NCBI GenBank assembly: GCA_965153455.1
Contig: OZ234496.1
Span: 20,328,304-20,392,303, forward strand
Source of the DNA: Sphagnum compactum
Lineage: Eukaryota > Bryophyta > Sphagnopsida > Sphagnales
Direction of reading: 5' to 3'
Length of the DNA: 64,000 nucleotides
Position 1 is the stretch's first letter, and each line of letters opens with the position of its first letter. Shown here piece after piece: positions 42,936 to 51,923 of this stretch. The notes under the pieces are model-generated. The model had not been told where the DNA came from, searched no databases, and saw only the letters and a list, made by a program, of their open reading frames with translations. The position numbers and the translations under genes were made by a program.

Positions 42936-45464
42936 ATTGTGCTCGTTGCAAAAGATCGCAAGAAAACAGCATTCCATGGAAGCAATAAGTTGTGGGAATG
43001 GCTTGTGATGCCTTTTGGATTGAAGAATGCACCTGTCTTCTTTCAACGAGTCATGGACCAGGTTCTCGAAGGGGCAGATTTCCTGAAATGCTACATAGAT
43101 GATGTCCTAGTGCATAGCAAGGGACTCCTACAGCACTTGGCTCATCTTGAGGAGTTATTCAAGAGGCTCCACGAAGTCAATATGAAGATCCATCCTAAAA
43201 AGTGTGAGTTTGCTGTCACCTCAGTAGTTTACCTTGGACACAGAATTTTGCCAAATGGTATTATGGCTCATTGGGCCAAAGTAGTAGCCATTTTGGAGAT
43301 GCCCGATCCTACTGATGTTCACACTTTGAGGAGCTTCATCGGACTATGTAATTACTACAGGATTTATGTCCAAGACTTCAGTACTATTGCTCATCCTCTC
43401 TATGCATTGTTAAAGAAGGATGTTGCTTGGACATGGAGTGAAGAGGCTCGGGAAGCTTTCAACACACTCAAGGAAAAGCTTTCAGAGTTCCCCATTCTGA
43501 GAAGACCTGATTTCAGCAAGGTCTTCATTCTACACACTGACTGGAGTGCTCTTGGTATTGGAGCTATTCTTGGCCAACTTGATGAGGAAGGCAAGGAATA
43601 TGTTATCGCCTATGCATCTCGAAACAACAACAAGGCTGAGAGCAACTACTCTTCATACGAGGGGGAGTGCCTTGCTGTTGTATGGGCCGTCATACATTTC
43701 AGGCCCTATCTTTATGGCACCAATTTCACTCTGTATACGGACCACCAGCCTATCAAGTGGTTGATGACCAACGATAAGCTTACTGGTAAGTTAGCTCGTT
43801 GGGCGCTGATACTTCAAGAGTATGAGTTCAAGGTTATTCACCGACCAGGTATTACACATCAGAATGCAGATACCATGTCACGAAGACCCCTCACTACCTC
43901 TGAAGATTTTTCAGAAGCCAGGCAAGATTTTGACCAGATCCCAGCAATACATGTATCTGAGGCATCTAGTTATCTTGCATTACTGCAATGTAACCTGGTT
44001 GAGCATCCCATTCTGGATATATGGGAGGACTTGGACACTCTGGGGTTTCTTCAACATGGGGAATACCCTCCCCAAGTTACATCAAGTCAGCGGGATCGCA
44101 TACAACAACGATCCAAACGCTACTCATGGAGGGACAATCACCTCGTCCGATGCTTACCACAAGGCGACAGAGTGGTTCCACCACCACATGAACGGCCTGG
44201 TCTTATTCAGAAGGTACACTCGGAGCTTGGACATTTTGGAGTTAAGCGTACTTATAGCCTTATCGCTCCTCATTACCATTGGAGAGGTATGTATGCTCAA
44301 GTCCGAGACGTCATTGCTAGGTGTGAACAATGTGATAGAGTGAGAACTTCCTTCTCCTCTCGACAGCTCACTCTTTCTCCACTACCTATTCAGGGCATGT
44401 TCTATCGCTGGTCATGTGATTTAGCTAGAGAATTACCACAGACCTCCAGGGGTAATGTCTACATCATGATTATGATTGAGCATTTTTCAAAGTGGGTTGA
44501 ACTTGTTGCGCTACCGGACAAGTCATCACACAGCACTAGCCAGGCTTTCTTACAACAGGTTCTAAGTAGGTTTGGGGCTTGTGCTGAGTGCCTTACTGAT
44601 CAAGGATCAGAATTCAGGGGAGAATTCCAAGACCTACTTGACCATGCTCTCATTGACCATCGTCGGACTTCAAGAGATCATCCCCAAGCTGATGGCCTTG
44701 CAGAAAGGATGGTTCAAACATGCAAGAAGGGACTTCGGAAGATTTGCCTCACTAAGAACAAAGAGGATTGGGACCTGGCCCTCTCTTACATCGCCATGGG
44801 TTACAGGATGTCCAAACACGCCTCTTTATCTCATTTCTCCCCTTACTTTTTACTTTTTGGGAGACATCCCATTCCACCCTCTTCCATTGCTGCTCAAATG
44901 GACCAAGTTGTGGACTTGGACTCCCCAACCATTTGGGCTAAGGTCATTGCAGAAAGGGCCGCTCTATTCAGGAGGGTTATGCCCATGGCCATGGAAAACC
45001 TGTCCATTGCACAACATCGAGACACCTTACGGTATGCACACACACGAGGTGGTAGTTACAAACCTAAGGTGAGACAATTTGATGTTGGTGATTTTGTGTA
45101 TCTTCAGCGACAACCCAATGATACTTTAGACACTTCTTCCGGTTGCACCATCTTGAGGATTAAGGCGATCAGGCCTTCAGGTGTGTTGGAGCTACAAGGA
45201 GCTGACGGACGCACAATTCGGGATCATTCCAAAAATTGTGCGCCTTGCCACCTGCCAAACTTGGACCCTACCATCATCACATCGACTTGGATTCCTCCAC
45301 TTGATTATCCATGTCAGGTATGTCAAAGGACGGACGATGCTGATCAGATGCTGCTTTGCAACAACTGTAATGGTGGATACCATCTCTTCTGCCTCAAGCC
45401 GGAGCTCACTCAAGTTCCCGTTGGCAATTGGTACTATTCATCATGTTCTCCTACAGCACCTTGA
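42936..45464 (+). CDS. Retroelement polyprotein part 2: RT, RNase H, integrase, PHD finger
   Basis: It continues in the same frame directly after the TAG. RT: LWEWLVMPFGLKNAP, then CYIDDVLVHS with the catalytic Asp pair at about 43098-43103. RNase H: LHTDWSALGIGAIL, SNYSSYEGECLAVVWA, LYTDHQPIKWL. Integrase: the HHCC zinc part at about 44218-44335 (HSELGHFGVKR...CEQCDR), the catalytic core with WSCDLARE, LTDQGSEF and the glutamate in DGLAERMVQT, and a GPF/GPY-like C-terminal module (FDVGDFVYLQ). A PHD finger closes the protein. No further break is seen. Translation from its own start is unlikely; it should be read as the rest of one polyprotein, about 842 codons. Confidence 0.93.
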   Translation: MVLVAKDRKKTAFHGSNKLWEWLVMPFGLKNAPVFFQRVMDQVLEGADFLKCYIDDVLVHSKGLLQHLAHLEELFKRLHEVNMKIHPKKCEFAVTSVVYLGHRILPNGIMAHWAKVVAILEMPDPTDVHTLRSFIGLCNYYRIYVQDFSTIAHPLYALLKKDVAWTWSEEAREAFNTLKEKLSEFPILRRPDFSKVFILHTDWSALGIGAILGQLDEEGKEYVIAYASRNNNKAESNYSSYEGECLAVVWAVIHFRPYLYGTNFTLYTDHQPIKWLMTNDKLTGKLARWALILQEYEFKVIHRPGITHQNADTMSRRPLTTSEDFSEARQDFDQIPAIHVSEASSYLALLQCNLVEHPILDIWEDLDTLGFLQHGEYPPQVTSSQRDRIQQRSKRYSWRDNHLVRCLPQGDRVVPPPHERPGLIQKVHSELGHFGVKRTYSLIAPHYHWRGMYAQVRDVIARCEQCDRVRTSFSSRQLTLSPLPIQGMFYRWSCDLARELPQTSRGNVYIMIMIEHFSKWVELVALPDKSSHSTSQAFLQQVLSRFGACAECLTDQGSEFRGEFQDLLDHALIDHRRTSRDHPQADGLAERMVQTCKKGLRKICLTKNKEDWDLALSYIAMGYRMSKHASLSHFSPYFLLFGRHPIPPSSIAAQMDQVVDLDSPTIWAKVIAERAALFRRVMPMAMENLSIAQHRDTLRYAHTRGGSYKPKVRQFDVGDFVYLQRQPNDTLDTSSGCTILRIKAIRPSGVLELQGADGRTIRDHSKNCAPCHLPNLDPTIITSTWIPPLDYPCQVCQRTDDADQMLLCNNCNGGYHLFCLKPELTQVPVGNWYYSSCSPTAP
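45312..45446 (+). other. Domain: C-terminal PHD finger after integrase
   Basis: CQVCQRTDDADQMLLCNNC, then GGYHLFCLKPELTQVPVGNW, then YYSSC gives the Cys4-His-Cys3 spacing of a PHD finger, with the usual LLLC, GYH and P-x-G-x-W positions. In the final W-x-C-x-x-C motif the first cysteine is tyrosine (codon TAT where TGT is expected), leaving seven of eight zinc ligands. PHD fingers bind histone H3 tails. In chromoviruses a chromodomain occupies this place, so targeting of integration is a reasonable inference. Confidence 0.85.
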
Positions 45465-45680
45465 TTCCTACTCAGACCATGCCATGCTTTTCCCGGCTCA
45501 GGTCTGGGGGGGGATACATGAGAATTTCATCTCAGTCTCATGTGTATATATATGTGTGCATGTATCTCTTTTTAGTTGATTAGTTTATATCTTTGACTGG
45601 CTTTAGTCTTTTTGTTTAGTAGAGTTTCTTATGAATGTACACCTTACGACACTGTATGTCACGACACTACACGTCACGAC
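45465..45680 (+). other. 3' non-coding end of the retroelement
   Basis: It contains a G-rich polypurine-like tract (CTGGGGGGGGATA at about 45506-45518), then about 160 bp without similarity to the left end. The last 35 bases are 2.3 copies of a 15-bp unit (ACGACACTGTATGTC at 45646, ACGACACTACACGTC at 45661, ACGAC at 45676) ending exactly at the hAT junction. Confidence 0.7.
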
Positions 45681-47260
45681 AAATTAATTCAAACATTGTT
45701 TTACCTAAATTGGTGGAGCAAACTAAGGAAACATTGTTTTGCTTTTGCTAAATGATTATGATTGTGTTATCGCCAGTTTTGATTTGTGGATGTCTAAGGG
45801 TGCACACGATGTGTTAGTCTTGGTCATAATGGGATTTGATTGGAAACCAAAACATGTTAATTTTGGTTTGTTTGAAGCTACTGAAGATAAATGTTGGTTA
45901 AAAATCTTATTGAACTTTTAGATGCATATGGCTTAAGAAATAAAATCATAACACATGTGAAGGATGAGGATTCAAATTTAAATACATTGACCAATGCTTT
46001 GAAGTCTGTTGTTAAATGTGAAACTTTAGGTTTGGAATAAAGCTTTTAAGGAAACTATTTTGATCATGTTTTTTCCAAGCATGCCAATATGCCACAATTG
46101 ATGAAAAAGTTTGTAAGAACTTGAAATATGTGTATTAAATATGCCTAGGCAGATTTGTAGAAATGCATTACTTGGCCAAAGAATCTTGGTAAAGGTCCTC
46201 AAAAATGGAACAGATCTTGCATTGAAGTTGGTTCCAGACTTAGGAAACTAAACAATCTAATGAAAACAAGGTTAGTTTGGTTTTTAAACATTTAATTTTT
46301 TGCTCCATTTTGCAAGTTTATTATTTTCATTTTATTTTAATTGTAAGATTTTTTTGCTGATCCTTGATGTACTTTTGTAGGTTTGCAAGTAAAATCATCC
46401 TATTTCGAAAGGCATTACAATTCAAGGCAACAATTGTCCTATGTTATAGTCGACAAACTGCAATGAGGGTTATTGGCCGTGTCCTTCCACCTTTAACTTG
46501 CCACATATCTCAAATAATTGTTGATGTTTTGTCTTCTGTTATAAGTGTTTGTGTATTGAACCAATTTTGTGGGCATTGGTTACTTTCTGATGCTTTGAAT
46601 GTATTCATTAATATGAGCTTGAAACTTTAAAAAAAATCTGAAATTTCACGTAGTTTGTAGGATTTAATTGATGACGATTTTGTTGTAGCTCAAGAATTTA
46701 TCATTCCTTGCATCTAACATTAGAAGATAAGTATGTGGTGTTTTAGATGGTTTTCTTTCATTTTTAAAGAAGTATGAAGGAAATAAAACACATAACATGT
46801 TGTCCCTAATGTTAGACCCTAAATTTAAAAGTATGAGGTTGGTTTCATCTTTTATTGGTTGAGAGCAAGTTGTTTCCATTGTGGAAGAGCATGACCAACG
46901 ATCCTTATTTCCCATGCTTTGAGATGCTACCACATCCTCCACCCTATGGCATAATTTGGACCTGTGGCAAATATGCAAATTGATGAAGAAAGTAGCTTGG
47001 ACATTTTTGAGATGTATGTTGGAATCATTGAACCAACAAAGGAGGTGGTGAACAAGGAAATGTTGATGTTTAGAAGGTTACAAATGGATGTCAAGGAAAT
47101 TAAATGTCCTTTATAGTGGTGGGCGAAACACGAGTCTCTATTTCCAATTGTGGCATTTCCTGCTTGTCAAATTCTTTGGCATTGTTGGTTCTTAGATAGA
47201 AATTAAAAGAATTGTTTCATTGATTATCTTGTTATTTGGAATGCTAGGTTATTCGACGAA
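45681..47260 (+). pseudogene. hAT transposase C-terminal part, with an intron
   Basis: The frame resumes with NIVLPKLVEQTKE, then shifts to YDCVIASFDLWMSKGAHDV (the RNase H-like core with a catalytic Asp), GLFEATED, VKDEDSNLNTLTNAL, the block ending in MKTR, and after an intron (46271-46380, GT-AG) FASKIILFRKALQF. Near the end EVVNKEMLMFRRLQMDVKEI and WWAKHESLFPIVAF match the hAT C-terminal dimerisation region. Several stops and shifts are present. It is the right half of the transposase interrupted at 36439. Confidence 0.85.
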
Positions 47261-47430
47261 TATTAACGTTGACGAATATCTGGTCATACTGAAATCTGGC
47301 TTTAGATTTTTATTTTTTTATGATATCCTTGCAGGATATTACAATGAGTTTTTAAAATAAAAATAAAAGTAATTGAAACCAATGGATAACAAATAGACAG
47401 ATAACCGGAAACGACGGATATTAAAAAAGG

Positions 47431-47457
47431 TTATATCCACCCAACACTGGTATAATC
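47431..47457. repeat. hAT right terminal inverted repeat and TSD
   Basis: TTATATCCACCCAACACTG is the inverted partner of the left TIR. It is followed by the TSD copy GTATAATC at 47450-47457. Confidence 0.85.
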
Positions 47458-47693
47458 ATGGGGCCCATTCCACCTAGGAACTTCCTTTGAAAAAAAATTT
47501 CAAACCGAAGCAATGGGGGTGGGGTCAATGGGCCAGTAATGGAGTGAGCTACAGAAAGTTCCAAACAACACCGTTCTCGAAATTTTAAGATTCACCAACA
47601 CCTAATGGCTGCTTGATGACAAGTATAATCGGAAGGCCGTGAGTGGCTTTCCTCACTTCAACTTATATTTAAAATTTCCCTTCAAGTGTTTGT

Positions 47694-47749
<56 letters not shown>

Positions 47750-48006
47750 ACCACCATTTGACAAGGTCAAAACTCAAATTGTCAAAAATATTCACATATT
47801 CATCATCAATGTGAAAGATTATACCAATTGTTTCAATGTAAATATAGCGTATGTGACTAGTTTAAATGTTGATATCTTTGAAAATTATACATATTTAAAA
47901 AAATTAAACCGAGGCTTTGTTGTTGACTTTCAACATGGAACTAGAATGTTCAATATTTACTAAATTGAGAATTAAATTCCCTTCTTTCTTCCCTCCTCCC
48001 CCCCCC

Positions 48007-48046
<40 letters not shown>

Positions 48047-49383
48047 TCCCTCTCCCCTCTCGCCCAAAGTTGAAATTGAAGGATGAAACTAAGCAAACAC
48101 TTTGGCCACTTTGCACCCATGTGGCACCCAAATACTACTACTTTAGAGCACGTTTCATTCATTCATTTGCAAGGGTCTCAAGTCTCCACCATTCCTATAA
48201 AACCCAATCCTTCAATCACAAGCTTTAGACCATGTATGAAATTTTTTTTCAAAAATCTAAATATGCAAGGAAGGATATACCAAAAATTCAGTGGATAATT
48301 TCCCTCCCCCTTCCCTCAATATCCACACTCAACCCAACACTGAAGAAAAAGAAAAGAAAAGGGAAAAAAAGGAAAACTTGGGCGGGGGCAAGCCTCATTA
48401 CAAAGTGGGCACTCTGTGAGTGTCCTTCAGGCAAGCAAATTGCCTCCTCCCCTTTAGGATACCTTATGGTAAATAATGTAATATCTTAAAGACCAATAAT
48501 CTATTTAATATACAAAAAATTGTCTATTTGTTGCAGCATACATATCTATCTATTTTGAGTCTAACTAACTAATATTTAGCCACAAATATGGACATGAAAA
48601 GGCATATATTATGTTTTTTTCATGTCCATGATATTTATGTTATGAAATGTTTGAATTACGTTTGTGTTTTTATGGAGAATTGAACAAAAAAATTAATATA
48701 ATCATTAGAAATTAAATCAAGTGAATATGATGCTCAATGAAAAAAATGAAACACTACACACACACACACACATATACATATATATATGATAATTAGAAAA
48801 AATAGTTATGTGTGCATATGATGATATTTTTCTTCCTTTCTTAATTGTAAGATCCATAGCTAGTACTAAAAAAATAAAATTCAGGAACTCCAAATCAGCT
48901 TCATTTTCTTTTCAATTTTTTGATAAGAAATTAAGGCTGGAAAATCTCCCACCAAAAATAGAGAATGACTCAAATTTACACTAGAAAAAACAAACCTTCC
49001 CAAATTTTTGGGTCACAAAATGACAAAAAAAAACCTTCGAAAAAAGAAAAAAGAAAGAAAAAAAAAAGAGAAAGCCCTGCAAAAGTCCAACTGAGTTTTT
49101 CTCACCCGAAATAATGGTACCTCAGACCTCTAGCTTAGGTTATTTGGAGCCCCCTTCACTGAACAGCCCCACCTTCGACCTTGTCCCCAAAATGTTTTTC
49201 TGAATTAAAATGAAAGGAAAGGGGTTCCGGGGTTCATTCATAGACAGCACGGAATTATTTTTTCACGGGTGCAATATGGATGTGTGCGCCTTACGTGGCG
49301 GATCAAAAGTGGACAACAGGGGTCAATCAATAATACAGCTAGGGCGTGGGGGGCAAACCCAGTCACAGGTTTCGCCGCTATTT
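47450..49383. other. Spacer with long homopolymer tracts
   Basis: No supported gene. It holds a 54-base G run (47694-47747), a long C run (48008-48044, preceded by more C), an AC/TA microsatellite near 48755-48790 and A-rich stretches. Pro/Gly frames over these tracts are artefacts. Confidence 0.7.
47694..48044. repeat. Poly-G tract and poly-C tract about 260 bp apart
   Basis: G54 at 47694-47747 and C37 at 48008-48044 are complementary and in inverted arrangement, so a strong foldback is possible. Exact lengths may be inaccurate because such runs are hard to sequence. Confidence 0.8.
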
Positions 49384-49583
49384 NNNNNNNNNNNNNNNNN
49401 NNNNNNNNNNNNNNNNNNNNNNNNNNNNNNNNNNNNNNNNNNNNNNNNNNNNNNNNNNNNNNNNNNNNNNNNNNNNNNNNNNNNNNNNNNNNNNNNNNNN
49501 NNNNNNNNNNNNNNNNNNNNNNNNNNNNNNNNNNNNNNNNNNNNNNNNNNNNNNNNNNNNNNNNNNNNNNNNNNNNNNNNNNN
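49384..49583. other. Assembly gap (200 Ns)
   Basis: A run of exactly 200 N. It adjoins the SINE-like sequence and GC-rich palindromic sequence, probably the reason for the break. The round number suggests a placeholder length. Confidence 0.95.
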
Positions 49584-49705
49584 TCGCTTTTTGGCGAAAA
49601 TTCGCCAATAATTTCTTTAAAAAGGCTACAACTCCCGCCCGGGATCGAACCCGGGACTGGTTGTGCGGTGGGCCTTTGAGCGCTGGTCCAGCAGGCTAGG
49701 AAGCT
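49584..49705 (-). mobile_element. tRNA-derived SINE-like sequence (partly in the gap)
   Basis: On the minus strand GTCCCGGGTTCGATCCCGGG is a perfect tRNA T-arm with the internal promoter B box GGTTCGATCC. TAGCCTGCTGGACC about 45 bases upstream is a fair A box. The 3' acceptor half (GCGGGAG) has no partner upstream, so this is not a working tRNA gene. A body follows that contains the palindrome TTGGCGAA-AA-TTCGCCAA (49589-49606) and runs into the gap. A tRNA pseudogene is the alternative. Confidence 0.6.
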
Positions 49706-49779
49706 TGGAGGGAAAGCGGAACAGAGTGATAAGGGAAGGAACGGGGGCGAGGAGCAGGCACAAAGTTTCTTCAGTGTAT

Positions 49780-50474
49780 CTTTCGCAACCCTAGCTCTCT
49801 CTCTCCGAGGAAAATCTTGTCGCGTTTCTTGTTCGCGCATGCATATCGCTTGCTATTGCGGCCGCTGCTCACCGATCGTTTCTCTCTGCTTACTCCTGGA
49901 CCAGCAGATTGTTCCGCGCAGATTTCGACCAAATTTTGGTGAAGTTGTGATTGTTTTTGTGCTTGCTTGCGGCCGTGCGTTTTCTCAGATTGTGTGTCTT
50001 TTTCCCCTTTTGCGGCGTTCGGAGAGGCGTTATCTGTAAATCTGTCTGTCTGTGAATCGAAATCGGAGTTGGATTGTTTTGTGCGTTTTGTTGTGAAGCA
50101 CGCACAAACGAGAGTTTGAGAGGTTGCGTTTTTGAGCGTCTGTTTAGATTTGAGTGAGATTTTGTGGTGAGTGGAGGAGGAGGAGGAAAGGAAGAAGAAG
50201 GAGAGGGCAGAAGCAGAAGCAGAAGAAGAAGAGGGCAAGGTGGCGGCAACTTCTTTTATGTCTGAAGCCGGCGGCTTCTACCTGGGGTCGGTCGGGTTGT
50301 TAGGAGAGTATTGTCCAACAACGAGAAAAAGACAGAAGCCTTTACTGGATTGCAGATCGAGTCCAGGAGGAGGGAGGTTGCATGTTGTTGCCAAGCTCCA
50401 CTGGTGTCAGCGGAAACGATCGACAACCTCAGTAACGACATCTATAGCGGCAGTTTCTTAGTGCTTGTGGAAAC
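49780..50474 (+). promoter_or_regulatory. eIF5 promoter-proximal region and 5' leader with upstream ATGs
   Basis: The sequence becomes GC-richer and gene-like from about 49780. Upstream ATGs occur, for example at about 49850 and at 50257, the latter opening a reading frame that runs close to the main start. A GTGAGT donor at about 50166 and TTGCAG at about 50356 could bound a leader intron that would remove some of them. Purine-rich GGAGGAGGAGG lies at about 50173. Confidence 0.45.
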
Positions 50475-51923
50475 ATGGCTCTCCAGAACATCGGAGCCGG
50501 CAACCGCGATGACGCCTTCTATCGGTACAAGATGCCGAGGCTGGTGACGAAGATCGAGGGACGCGGGAACGGTATCAAGACGAACGTGGTGAACATGGTG
50601 GAGGTAGCCAAAGCGCTGGCTAGACATCCGTCTTACACCACCAAGTACTTCGCTGTGAGCTTGGTGCACAGTCCAAGTTCGACGAGAAGACGGGGGACTT
50701 CCATCGTGAACGGTGCTCATGAAACCGCCAAGCTTGCCGCCTTACTCGAGAATTTCATCAAAAAGTACGTGCAGTGCTACGGCTGCGGTAATCCTGAGAC
50801 TGAGGTCGTGATCACTAAGACGCAGATGATCACTCTCAAATGCGCTGCTTGTGGCTTTGTTTCTGATGTGGATATGCGCGATAAGCTCACGACTTTCATT
50901 CTGAAGAATCCTCCGGAGCAGAAGAAGATCGGGAAGAAGGACAAGCAGCATATGCGACGGGCTGAGAAAGAGAGGCTCAAGGAAGGCGAAGCTGTCGACG
51001 AGGAAATGAAGAAACTGAAGAAGGATTCCAGGAAAAAGAAGGCAGGAGAGGACGACAACAAGAAGCAGCTTCTTGTCAAAAAGAAAGGCGGATCTGATGA
51101 TGAGGAGTCGTTGTTGTCCCCGCCTGCAAGTCAAGTGGATGAGGAGGAAGAAAACGGCGGGGACAAGGAGGAGGATGACGACGACGGTGTGGAGTGGCAA
51201 ACTGATACTTCAGCAGAAGCTGCAAAGCGTCGCATCACTGAACAGCTTACTGCTGCCACAAGTGAGATGGTGCTGCTCGAGGAAGACGACGGGGGAAAAG
51301 CAGCAGAAGAGTCTTCCAAACCAAAGATCCCAATAAGAGAAAGCACCAAATCCAAGCTGTTGTTAAAGAAAACGTCCTCAAAGAAGACCGATGCAGCAGT
51401 TGAGAACGATGTCAAGATCGTTGAGGAACTTCCTCTTCACGAGAAGCTTTTGAAGGATATCAAGGGATGTTTGGAGAAGGGATTTACTTCTGCTCAGCTT
51501 GCTGCTTATCTCCAGAGCAAGGAGGAGCCCAGAACAGAAGTGATGAATGCCTACTTTGAGGCGCTGTTCGGAGGCCTTACCAAAGGTCTTTCCAAGGAAG
51601 TAGGCAAGAAGAAGCAGTACTTGAAAGTTGTGGTGCAAGATGAGGACTCCCAGGCCAAGCTGCTGGGTGCCATTGAAGCCTTCTGCTCTTCCCTTCCGGC
51701 CAATGCTGGAAAAGAGATTGCAATGCTTCTTAAGATCCTGTACGATTCCGATATCCTTGAAGAAGAACAGATTTTGCTTTGGTTTGATGCTGCGCAGCAG
51801 GTGGCCAGCAATGGTGTCATCCTCCCCAAATCCAAGGCATTACAAGTGCGGAAGTTTGCACAGCCATTTGTGGACTGGCTGCGCAGTGCAGAGGCAGAAT
51901 CAGAGGAGGAAGATGATGAGTGA
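50475..51923 (+). CDS. Translation initiation factor eIF5, single exon
   Basis: The frame has 482 residues, typical for plant eIF5. eIF5 is the GTPase-activating protein of eIF2 in the 43S/48S pre-initiation complex in the cytosol. The N-terminal domain starts MALQNIGAGNRDDAFYRYKM and contains the zinc finger C101/C104...C123/C126 (CYGCGNPETE, LKCAACGF). A charged Lys/Glu/Asp linker spans about 155-310. The C-terminal W2/MIF4G-like HEAT domain (about 320-475) ends in acidic SEEEDDE after an FVDWL aromatic box. Residues 60-73 (50652-50693) do not fit the family; the same bases read one frame over give the conserved CELGAQ block, so two compensating indels seem to be present. Otherwise intact. 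Confidence 0.95.
   Translation: MALQNIGAGNRDDAFYRYKMPRLVTKIEGRGNGIKTNVVNMVEVAKALARHPSYTTKYFAVSLVHSPSSTRRRGTSIVNGAHETAKLAALLENFIKKYVQCYGCGNPETEVVITKTQMITLKCAACGFVSDVDMRDKLTTFILKNPPEQKKIGKKDKQHMRRAEKERLKEGEAVDEEMKKLKKDSRKKKAGEDDNKKQLLVKKKGGSDDEESLLSPPASQVDEEEENGGDKEEDDDDGVEWQTDTSAEAAKRRITEQLTAATSEMVLLEEDDGGKAAEESSKPKIPIRESTKSKLLLKKTSSKKTDAAVENDVKIVEELPLHEKLLKDIKGCLEKGFTSAQLAAYLQSKEEPRTEVMNAYFEALFGGLTKGLSKEVGKKKQYLKVVVQDEDSQAKLLGAIEAFCSSLPANAGKEIAMLLKILYDSDILEEEQILLWFDAAQQVASNGVILPKSKALQVRKFAQPFVDWLRSAEAESEEEDDE

Larger units (their letters stand above)
36440..45680 (+). mobile_element. Ty3/gypsy-type retroelement encoding a DNA methyltransferase and PHD finger
   Basis: The 9.2-kb insertion splits the hAT transposase. 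Removing it with one copy of the flanking AAATT (36435-36439 and 45681-45685) restores a continuous hAT frame, so both edges look exact. It starts TGTCATGCCC and ends GTCACGAC. The order is leader with TATA box, repeat-rich leader, Gag, protease, DNA methyltransferase, RT, RNase H, integrase (integrase after RT, hence Ty3-type) and PHD finger, then a G-rich polypurine-like tract. I find no direct-repeat LTR pair at the two ends. One TAG breaks the polyprotein; otherwise the frame is open for about 2,469 codons, so the copy is young. Confidence 0.9.
34271..47449 (+). mobile_element. hAT-superfamily DNA transposon carrying a nested retroelement
   Basis: The left end CAATGTTGGGCGGATAT and the reverse complement of the right end, CAGTGTTGGGTGGATAT, are matching terminal inverted repeats of hAT type. 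The flanks ATATAATC (34263-34270) and GTATAATC (47450-47457) agree at 7 of 8 bases, the 8-bp target duplication expected for hAT. Subterminal regions are rich in GATATC/GGATAT words on both sides. Inside are hAT transposase pieces on either side of a 9.2-kb retroelement. Without it the transposon is about 3.9 kb. Stops and frameshifts in the transposase show that this copy cannot move itself. Confidence 0.88.

Noticed and set aside
47904-48228. Glycine-rich and proline-rich frames near 48 kb
   Set aside because: They are translations of the poly-C/poly-G tract.
49630-49705. A functional tRNA gene
   Set aside because: The T-arm and B box are perfect, but the acceptor stem has no 5' partner and the D-arm and anticodon arm do not fold well; a SINE head or tRNA pseudogene fits better.
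49210-49840. Frames running through the run of Ns
   Set aside because: They consist mostly of unknown residues across the assembly gap.
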